Assembly: GCA_025936825.1 (NCBI GenBank)
Contig: JAICSO010000001.1
Location: forward strand, 744,001 to 808,000
Direction of reading: 5' to 3'
Source: Terriglobales bacterium
GTDB taxonomy: Bacteria; Acidobacteriota; Terriglobia; Terriglobales; Acidobacteriaceae
DNA: 64,000 bases
Below, piece by piece: positions 1-6,702 of this stretch. Under the pieces are notes generated by a model. It was not told the DNA's origin, did not search any database, and saw only the letters and a list, made by a program, of their open reading frames with translations. Position 1 is the first letter of the stretch; each line of letters opens with the position of its first letter. Both the position numbers and the translations under genes were made by a program.

Positions 1-1
1 A

Positions 2-544
2 ATAGATGTTGGCAGCCTGAACGTCCGCACCTTCGGTGATCCGGCGCCACTGGTCGCTCAAATCCGGGATGCGGTGCGTAGCGGAGATCCCAAGCTGCCG
101 ATGAGCGGATCCAGCACAGTGGCAGAGGTCGTCAGCAATGGCCTTTGGGAGTATCGCCTGGTTGCACGCCTGACCTCGATTTTTGGTGGACTGGCGCTTG
201 CGCTAGCCTGCTTAGGTGTTTATGGCGTGTTGTCGTACAACGTCGCGAGGCGTACTTCCGAGCTTGGAATTCGCATGGCGCTGGGCGCGTCACGCGTGGC
301 GGTGCTCTCGCTAGTTTTGAGCAATGCGCTGCTTGTGATCGGAATGGGCGTGCTGATTGGTTTAGCGCTTTCATTCGCCAGCCTTCGCGCGATCAGCAGC
401 TTGCTGTTCGGGCTTAGTCCGTACGATCCGACAACAATGTTTGGCGCTGTTGCCGTACTCATTGGAGTGTCACTAGCAGCTGGTATGAAACCCGCGTGGC
501 GCGCGGCGCATGTAGATCCGATAGAAACTTTACGTGTGGAGTAA
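2..544 (+). CDS. ABC transporter permease, FtsX/MacB (ADOP) family, C-terminal part
   Basis: Partial gene: the frame is open from base 2 and its start lies outside the window. The visible 180 residues hold the last FtsX domain: hydrophobic segments around LTSIFGGLALALACLGVYGV and two further ones, the cytoplasmic loop with RRTSELGIRMALGAS, and the tail AAHVDPIETLRVE. That DP-x-x-x-LR-x-E ending is typical of MacB-like permeases and especially of acidobacterial ADOP proteins. Such proteins sit in the inner membrane and drive export or mechanotransmission together with an ATPase. The ATPase gene starts 16 nt downstream, followed by a TolC-like gene, so an efflux pump is likely. The substrate cannot be inferred. 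Confidence 0.85.
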   Translation: MDVGSLNVRTFGDPAPLVAQIRDAVRSGDPKLPMSGSSTVAEVVSNGLWEYRLVARLTSIFGGLALALACLGVYGVLSYNVARRTSELGIRMALGASRVAVLSLVLSNALLVIGMGVLIGLALSFASLRAISSLLFGLSPYDPTTMFGAVAVLIGVSLAAGMKPAWRAAHVDPIETLRVE

Positions 545-560
545 AAAACAGGGGAACTTG

Positions 561-1268
561 ATGATTCAACTTAAGAATCTGGAACGCAGTTACAAAACAC
601 CAGCCGGGCAATTCTTTGTGCTGCGGCGCGTGAACCTGGAAATTCAGCAAGGTGAGTTCATCACCATCATGGGACCGTCGGGGGCAGGCAAGTCATCTTT
701 ATTAAATGCGCTGGCATTGCTGGATGACGCCTGGGACGGTGAGTACTGGTTTCGCGAACAAGCGGTCCACAAAATGAAGCGCAAAGAACGCGCCGACCTC
801 GCGAAGAAGAATGTCGGAATGGTTTTTCAGAGCTATCACCTGCTCGACGATCTCACGGTCCGCGAAAACATCGACCTACCTCTTTCTTACAAGGACATCC
901 CGCACAAGCTGCGGCAAGGCATGGTCGCCGACACGCTGGACCGTTTTCAGATCGTCGCCAAGAAGGATTTGTTTCCCAGCCAGCTTTCGGGCGGACAGCA
1001 GCAACTGGTGGGTGTGGCGCGCGCGGTGATTCACAAGCCGCCTCTGCTCTTGGCAGACGAGCCCACTGGGAATCTCCACTCGTCACAGGCGAAGGAGATC
1101 ATGGAACTCTTCCGCGAACTGAACCAGCAGGGAACGACCATCGTTCAGGTCACGCATTCTGAAGCCAATGCTGCGTATGGTTCGCGCGTTATCCAGTTGC
1201 GAGATGGTTGGGTGGTGAGTGATACCGCGAATCCTGAGCTTCAGCCGTACGAGGCGGTGAAGCAATGA
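561..1268 (+). CDS. ABC transporter ATP-binding protein, LolD/MacB type
   Basis: A 235-residue ATPase of the LolD/MacB group. Walker A GPSGAGKS is at residues 38-45, the signature LSGGQQQ at 142-148 and Walker B LLLADE at 162-167, followed by PTGNL. The start is the ATG at 561, preceded by GGGGAAC; an in-frame GTG at 534 lies inside the permease gene and is less likely. It should energise the permease encoded 16 nt upstream. Its TGA overlaps the ATG of the TolC-like gene (ATGA), showing translational coupling. The signature has QQQLVG where RQRVAI is usual, a modest deviation. Confidence 0.9.
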   Translation: MIQLKNLERSYKTPAGQFFVLRRVNLEIQQGEFITIMGPSGAGKSSLLNALALLDDAWDGEYWFREQAVHKMKRKERADLAKKNVGMVFQSYHLLDDLTVRENIDLPLSYKDIPHKLRQGMVADTLDRFQIVAKKDLFPSQLSGGQQQLVGVARAVIHKPPLLLADEPTGNLHSSQAKEIMELFRELNQQGTTIVQVTHSEANAAYGSRVIQLRDGWVVSDTANPELQPYEAVKQ

Positions 1269-3226
1269 GGATCCGTTCGCGAGCGGTGGGGATTCTTCAA
1301 TTCGTAGCAGTGTCTGTGATCTCGACGGTTGCGTTCGCTCAGTCAGCGGGTGAGCCGCAACAGCAACCGGGTAGCGCCGGGCTCTCCAACGCGCCTTCCA
1401 GAACCGACTATTCTGCAATCTTCACGCTCCCGAGGTCGCACAATCCGCTTAGCGCGTATTCTCCGAGTAATGCCCCCGAGCCGCAGCTGACGAATTCACC
1501 GGACCTGAACCAGCTTATTCGCGATGGAAAACTCTACTTGTCGCTGAAGGACGCGATCCGCCTGGCGCTGCAGAACAATCTCGACATCGCGATTGCGCGC
1601 TACAACCTGCCAATCGCCGACATGGACATTCTGCGCACCAAGGCAGGAGGCGTGTTCCGCGGCGTGAATGCCGGAGTCGTACAAGGAACGCCGGGCGGCG
1701 GTGTCGGCGGGTTTGGTACAGGTGCTCCGGGTGCAGGCGCGGGAGGAACCACCGCCGGTGCGGGCGGCGCAGGCGCGGGAGCGTCCGGACTCGTGCAGTC
1801 CACGTTGGGCGTGGGCAGCGCTGTTCCGTCGTACGATCCTGCTGTTATCGCCTCGATCGGGGCCGAACATCAGACTACGCAACTTGCCAACCAGAGAATC
1901 TACGGGGTTCCGCTTCTGCAACTCAACACTGGTCAAGCAAATTTCGGCGTGACACAGGCATTTGCAACGGGATCGAGCATCTCGTTCGAGTTCAACAACA
2001 ACCGGCAGACCACAAACAGTCCTTTTTTCAATTTGTCACCCGCTCTCGGCGCGATGTACCGATTCTCTTTTCAGCAGCAACTGCTCTCAGGTTTTGGCTT
2101 TGGTCCGAACCTGCGGTACCTTCGGATCGCAAACAACAACAAGAAAATTTCCAACATCGCATTCAAAGACCAGGTGATGGCGACGGTCACACAGATCGAG
2201 AACATCTATTGGGACCTGGTGAACGCCTACGAGCAGTCCCAAGTCAATGAGCAGTCGGTCGCTTTCGCGACACAGTCGTTCGAGAACGCTAAAAAGCAGC
2301 TGCAACTTGAAAGCATCCCGGCAATGGATGTGATGAGGGCTGAAGCTGAGGTATCGAGGCGCGATCAGGATTTGACGGTGGCGCGAACCAGCCTTCAACT
2401 TCAAGAACTGCTGATGAAAAACGCGATCACGAAAACCCTCGAGGATACGGTGTTGGAGGCCATCAATGTAGTGCCGACCGACACGTTGCAGTCAGCACAG
2501 ATCACCCCTTCGGAACAATCTGTTGATCAATTGATTCAGGAGGCCCTTCATCAGCGGCCGGAGCTCGCCGAGTCGGATGTGGACTTGGTCAACCGGCAGA
2601 TCAGCCGTAAGGCGGCGCGCAATGCTCTGCTGCCCTCCCTGTCTCTGGTAGGCTTTTATGGCGGGTCAGGATTGGCGGGACCTTTGAACCCTGTTTACAA
2701 CGTGCCCGGGGTGCCGAACGCGTCGAATGTCCCCACTGATTTTTCTGGCGCTCTCGCCAATGCATTCAACAATACGGCACCGGATTACTACGTCGGATTC
2801 AATTTGAATATTCCGATTCGTAATCGAGTCGCCAAGGCGGACCAGTACCGTTCTGAACTGGAGTATCGACAAGCGGAGCTTCGGCGCGAGGAGTTGCGCA
2901 AACAGATCCGCATTGAAGTCCGTAACGCGGAATACGCACTCGAGCAGACCGCGGCCAGAGTTGAAGCTGCGCGCAAGGCGAGGGACTTGGCTCAGCGCAC
3001 CTTCGAAATCACACAGAAAGAGCAAACCCTGGGCGCAGGTTCAACCTACCAAACTATGACCGCGCAACGCGATCTTGCCCTCGCAGAACTGGATCTTGTT
3101 ACCGCGATGACGGTGTACCAGAAGGCGCGAATTGAGGTCGATCGTGCGACCGCCTCGACTTTGGAACATAATGGAATCCAGATTCAGGATGCGCTAAATG
3201 GAACTGTGAGCGCCGCGAGTCCTTAA
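1265..3226 (+). CDS. TolC-family outer membrane efflux protein
   Basis: A 653-residue outer-membrane channel component. An N-terminal signal peptide ends near AFAQ (about residue 26). Two outer-membrane efflux repeats follow: long helices around IENIYWDLVNAYEQ and AKKQLQLESIPAMDVMRAEA, then IRIEVRNAEYALEQTAARVEAAR and AQRTFEITQKEQTLGAGSTY. Unusually, a stretch rich in Gly, Ala and Thr (about residues 138-178) is inserted before the first repeat, which makes the protein longer than classical TolC (about 490 residues). It overlaps the ATPase gene by 4 nt and probably completes a trans-envelope exporter with the two upstream genes. Confidence 0.9.
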   Translation: MRIRSRAVGILQFVAVSVISTVAFAQSAGEPQQQPGSAGLSNAPSRTDYSAIFTLPRSHNPLSAYSPSNAPEPQLTNSPDLNQLIRDGKLYLSLKDAIRLALQNNLDIAIARYNLPIADMDILRTKAGGVFRGVNAGVVQGTPGGGVGGFGTGAPGAGAGGTTAGAGGAGAGASGLVQSTLGVGSAVPSYDPAVIASIGAEHQTTQLANQRIYGVPLLQLNTGQANFGVTQAFATGSSISFEFNNNRQTTNSPFFNLSPALGAMYRFSFQQQLLSGFGFGPNLRYLRIANNNKKISNIAFKDQVMATVTQIENIYWDLVNAYEQSQVNEQSVAFATQSFENAKKQLQLESIPAMDVMRAEAEVSRRDQDLTVARTSLQLQELLMKNAITKTLEDTVLEAINVVPTDTLQSAQITPSEQSVDQLIQEALHQRPELAESDVDLVNRQISRKAARNALLPSLSLVGFYGGSGLAGPLNPVYNVPGVPNASNVPTDFSGALANAFNNTAPDYYVGFNLNIPIRNRVAKADQYRSELEYRQAELRREELRKQIRIEVRNAEYALEQTAARVEAARKARDLAQRTFEITQKEQTLGAGSTYQTMTAQRDLALAELDLVTAMTVYQKARIEVDRATASTLEHNGIQIQDALNGTVSAASP

Positions 3227-3259
3227 CGCCCAAGCAAGGCGCGCTGCTAGATATCAAAA

Positions 3260-4672
3260 ATGCCAACGTCAGCGAAACCGCATGAAGTCATGATTCCTGC
3301 CGCCCTGGTGAGGACTGCGGCGGTGCCACGAATTCTGGCCGCGGACGATCAGCAGCACGTGTTGGAAGCCATCGAACTTCTGCTCAAGCCACAAGGCTAC
3401 AAGGTGGACGTGGTGCGCTCGCCTGAGTTGGTGCGCGAGGCATTAAGTAGCGAACAATACGACGCCGTTCTCATCGATCTGAACTACACGCGCGATACAA
3501 CGTCGGGTCGCGAAGGTTTGGATCTGCTGTCGGAAATCATTGCGCAGGAGAGCACGCTACCGGTCATTGTTATGACTGCGTGGGGCAACGTTGAACTTGC
3601 GGTGGAGGCCATGCGCCGGGGCGCCCGCGACTTTATCCAAAAGCCGTGGGAAAACGAGCGCTTGCTTTCAATTCTGAGGACGCAAGTCGAACTGCATCGT
3701 GCGCTGCAGGAAGCGGAGCGGCTCTCAGCCGAAAATCACCTGCTCAATGCTCAGGGCAGACCAGAGTTCATCGCCACATCTTCAAGCATGATTCCAGTCC
3801 TGGAGGCGGTTACCCGTATTGCTCCATCGGATGCCAATGTTCTGGTCACCGGGGAGCACGGTACGGGCAAAGAAGTCGTCGCGCGAACCATCCACGCCCT
3901 CTCGTTGCGAAAGGATAAGCCTTTAATAGCAGTTAACACTGGTGGCCTGGCCGAAGGCGTTTTTGAAAGCGAACTATTTGGCCACGTGAAAGGCGCATTC
4001 ACCGACGCGCGTACCGACAGGATAGGACGTTTTGAACTCGCCGACCACGGGACGATTTTCCTGGACGAGATCGGCAACGTGCCTTTTCGCCAGCAAGCGA
4101 AGCTGTTGCGCGTAATCGAATCGGGAGAGATTGAAAGAGTGGGGTCGTCCCGCAGCAAGAAGATTGATGTGCGCATGATCTCGGCAACGAATAGCGATCT
4201 AAAGGCAGCATGCGAGGGCGGCGAGTTTCGCGAAGACCTCTTGTTCCGTTTAAACACGGTTGAGATCCATCTCCCGGCGCTGCGAGAAAGGAGAGAGGAC
4301 ATTGCTGCGCTCGCCATGCATTTTCTCGCTCACCACGCGTTACGCTATCGCCGCCCGGTGAAGGGGGTTGACCCGGCCGCCCTGCAATCCCTTCTTCAAT
4401 ATGCGTGGCCAGGGAACGTGCGCGAGTTGGAGCATACGATGGAGCGAGCTGTGCTGATGGCGCGTACCGACCAGATTCAAGCCGGCGATCTCGGATTAAA
4501 CTCGCAAAAAGCTCAACCCCAGAATCTGGAAGAATTGAGTCTGGAAGCAGTTGAAAGTATTCTGATCCGCAAGGCGCTGCAGCGCTTTCAGGGGAACGTC
4601 AGCCAGGCGGCAGAAGCCCTGGGGCTGAGCCGCGGCGCTCTGTATCGGCGGATGGAAAAGTATGGGCTCTAG
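3260..4672 (+). CDS. NtrC-family sigma-54-dependent response regulator
   Basis: A 470-residue regulator in three parts. The receiver has acidic DD near 29-30, phospho-acceptor D73 and K128. The AAA+ sigma-54 domain has Walker A GEHGTGKE at 198-205, the loop GAFTDA at 245-250 and Walker B IFLDE near 266-270. A C-terminal Fis-type HTH reads NVSQAAEALGLSRGALYRRM. The sigma-54 contact loop reads GAFTDA rather than the canonical GAFTGA. The next gene is an NtrY-like kinase overlapping by 11 nt, so the pair should form a two-component system that activates sigma-54 promoters, probably of the linked efflux genes. The start could be ATG 3260 or ATG 3290. Confidence 0.9.
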   Translation: MPTSAKPHEVMIPAALVRTAAVPRILAADDQQHVLEAIELLLKPQGYKVDVVRSPELVREALSSEQYDAVLIDLNYTRDTTSGREGLDLLSEIIAQESTLPVIVMTAWGNVELAVEAMRRGARDFIQKPWENERLLSILRTQVELHRALQEAERLSAENHLLNAQGRPEFIATSSSMIPVLEAVTRIAPSDANVLVTGEHGTGKEVVARTIHALSLRKDKPLIAVNTGGLAEGVFESELFGHVKGAFTDARTDRIGRFELADHGTIFLDEIGNVPFRQQAKLLRVIESGEIERVGSSRSKKIDVRMISATNSDLKAACEGGEFREDLLFRLNTVEIHLPALRERREDIAALAMHFLAHHALRYRRPVKGVDPAALQSLLQYAWPGNVRELEHTMERAVLMARTDQIQAGDLGLNSQKAQPQNLEELSLEAVESILIRKALQRFQGNVSQAAEALGLSRGALYRRMEKYGL

Positions 4673-6086
4673 CCCAAGCGTCACTGGTTCCGCAACACGC
4701 AATAAACGAAGAAGCCGGGCACCCTTCGAGCGGCGAGTCACGCGCTTTTCCGTTCTGCTTGTCATCCCCGGGCTGCTGGTCAGCGGAATCCTGATCTGGC
4801 TACAACCCTGGTCGCTTCAGTCCAAGTTGATTCTCATTGGCGCGGAGTTGCTAGCATGCCTGCTGATTGGCGCCGCACTTCACGATCACATTATCCGTCC
4901 CCTCCAAACGCTTGCGAACGTTGTCGGAGCGTTGCGGGACGAGGACTATTCCTTTCGCGCAAGGCTAGCCATTCCGAACGATGCCCTCGGGGAACTCTCG
5001 CTGGAGGTGAACGCCCTCGCCGACTTGCTGGCGAAACACCGTACAGGCGCTATCGAGGCTGCCGCTCTGCTGCAGCGCGTAGTCGAAGAGGTAGATATTC
5101 CAATCTTTGCGCTAGATCCAGCCAACAGGTTGCGTCTGGTGAATTCGGCAGGAGAGAAGCTTCTAAGTCAGCCACAATCTCAGTTGATGGGTAGAACAGC
5201 AGTGGACCTCAACCTGGAAAAATGTCTCTCCTGTGAAAATGAATCGCTCGTCGATCTGCATTTTGGGACTGATGCGCGTTGGTTCGTTCGCCGCAGCACA
5301 TTCCGTCAACAGGGCATTCCGCACACGCTGATCATTCTCTCCGACGTGAGCCGCGCATTGCGGGAGGAAGAACGACGGGCTTGGCAGCGCCTGATTCGCG
5401 TGCTCGGGCATGAGCTCAATAACTCGCTCGCTCCGATCAAATCGATTGCGGGAAGTCTGAATGCCAGGCTTTCTGGCAGTGGAATTCGAGAAGACGAGCA
5501 GCAGGATTTCGAGCGCGGGTTAAGCATTATCGAGAGTCGCGCGGCGTCGCTGAATCGCTTCCTGCAAGGCTATCGTCAATTGGCGCAAATGCCACCTCCC
5601 GTTCTGCGAACATGCTCGATTACCGCCATTGCTAAGCGGGTGACCGCACTGGAAACACGTGTGCCGATTTCGCTGATCCCAGGGCCCGACGTAGACTTCC
5701 ACGCCGATCCTGATCAACTTGAACAGATGCTGATTAATCTATTGAAAAACGCCGCCGAGGCGGTCTTGCAGGTCGAAAGTGGCGGAAGCAATTCAAATGG
5801 CTGCAAACAGCCCGCGTCTACAGAGCAGGTGCAACTATCTTGGAAAACGAATGGTGATGAGTTGATCCTCTTCATCGAGGACAACGGTCCGGGGCTAATG
5901 AACCCCAGCAACGCCTTCGTTCCTTTCTACACTACCAAGCCGTCCGGGAGTGGTATTGGCCTCGTGCTCGCGCGTCAGATTGCCGAGGCACACGGTGGTT
6001 CGCTGGAGTTAGACAACCGCACTGATGGCCGCGGCTGTGTCGTAAGAATTACGTTGCCTGCCAACTCAACGGTCAAGCAAAGCTGA
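4662..6086 (+). CDS. NtrY-like sensor histidine kinase
   Basis: A 474-residue membrane kinase. It has two transmembrane helices (about 29-47 and 54-73), a HAMP-like segment starting at HIIRPLQTLANVV, a PAS-like region near 140-235 with a CLSC pair, a DHp helix with H250 in LGHELNNSLAP, and a GHKL ATPase domain with N-box LINLLKNAAEAV, G1 DNGPGL and G2 GSGIGLVLAR. The short spacing between helices leaves almost no periplasmic sensor, so the signal is probably read in the membrane or by the PAS domain. The start overlaps the regulator gene by 11 nt, so the two are translationally coupled. Confidence 0.9.
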   Translation: MGSSPSVTGSATRNKRRSRAPFERRVTRFSVLLVIPGLLVSGILIWLQPWSLQSKLILIGAELLACLLIGAALHDHIIRPLQTLANVVGALRDEDYSFRARLAIPNDALGELSLEVNALADLLAKHRTGAIEAAALLQRVVEEVDIPIFALDPANRLRLVNSAGEKLLSQPQSQLMGRTAVDLNLEKCLSCENESLVDLHFGTDARWFVRRSTFRQQGIPHTLIILSDVSRALREEERRAWQRLIRVLGHELNNSLAPIKSIAGSLNARLSGSGIREDEQQDFERGLSIIESRAASLNRFLQGYRQLAQMPPPVLRTCSITAIAKRVTALETRVPISLIPGPDVDFHADPDQLEQMLINLLKNAAEAVLQVESGGSNSNGCKQPASTEQVQLSWKTNGDELILFIEDNGPGLMNPSNAFVPFYTTKPSGSGIGLVLARQIAEAHGGSLELDNRTDGRGCVVRITLPANSTVKQS

Positions 6087-6426
6087 GTTTCCAAAAGTTC
6101 TTATGAACGGCCATCAGCATATGGAAAGTTGAACGGCGGTAAATGTGAACTGCCGGATCATACTCGAAGATTGGCCATCTCACGAATCGCAATAGCACTC
6201 ATAGTTACATCAATAACTTCTAAACACCTTTAGTCGCTTAGTCGCTGCTTATGCGTGATCAGGAACGATTTCATAAGGCAGAGGGCACGTCATGACCGCG
6301 ATGGAGAAGCCCGCGATGTGAAAAGCAGCTCACGAGCAACCAGACAGCAATTGGCCACTAATTCGAGCCTTTGACGAGATGTCAGGACCGTAAGGTCAAC
6401 AATCAAATGGGGTAGAATGAAGCGAG
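6087..6426. other. Intergenic region left of the integrated element
   Basis: 340 nt with no convincing gene. The only recognisable signal is the -10-like TAGAAT at 6413-6418, placed 8 nt before the first base of the tRNA fragment; it is presumably the remaining chromosomal promoter of tRNA-Thr. No clear -35 box at proper spacing was seen, and no terminator hairpin after the kinase gene. Confidence 0.4.
6413..6418 (+). promoter_or_regulatory. Putative original -10 box of tRNA-Thr
   Basis: TAGAAT followed by GAA, 8 nt upstream of the first tRNA base at 6427. The same pattern TAAAAT-GAA occurs 10 nt upstream of the intact tRNA at 17491. I read this one as the chromosomal promoter now separated from the functional tRNA by the integrated element. 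No good -35 is visible. Confidence 0.3.
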
Positions 6427-6466
6427 GCCGACGTAGCTCAGTTGGTAGAGCAGCCGATTCGTAATC
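6427..6466 (+). pseudogene. attL: 5' half of tRNA-Thr(CGT)
   Basis: Forty bases identical to nucleotides 1-40 of the intact tRNA at 17491: acceptor strand, D arm, and anticodon arm up to AATC. Identity starts exactly at tRNA base 1 and stops in the 3' side of the anticodon stem. The following bases (attgcggatcggc) do not continue the tRNA, so no T arm or 3' acceptor strand is present and the copy cannot be functional. This is the original chromosomal 5' half left behind by integration. Confidence 0.85.
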
Positions 6467-6702
6467 ATTGCGGATCGGCTTTCGCTTTATGGAATCACGA
6501 AGTTAGAGTTCCCCAAATGGCTCAATTTCTACCCGTTCCCCGTTTGAGTAGCCCGTTTTGTGGAGCGAAAATGGAGCACTCTCAGAAGCTCGTGTGCTAT
6601 TCACTTGGGACCCATTTTTAGACTGTTGTTAGAGGATCGCACCTCCGAGGCGAGTTCAACAGAAACACAGGGATTTCTCTTAGCAAACATGGGCACAAGG
6701 AC

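Noticed and set aside
6427-6500. A functional second tRNA at the left junction
   Set aside because: Only bases 1-40 match; no T arm or 3' acceptor strand follows. AGCCGAT/ATCGGCT make a chance-like hairpin with the following bases.
6559-6580. TGGAGCGAAAATGGAGCA near the left end as an integrase 3'-end remnant
   Set aside because: It resembles TGGAGCAAAGATGGAGCA in the integrase end (17427-17444), but only over 18 nt; too short to claim.
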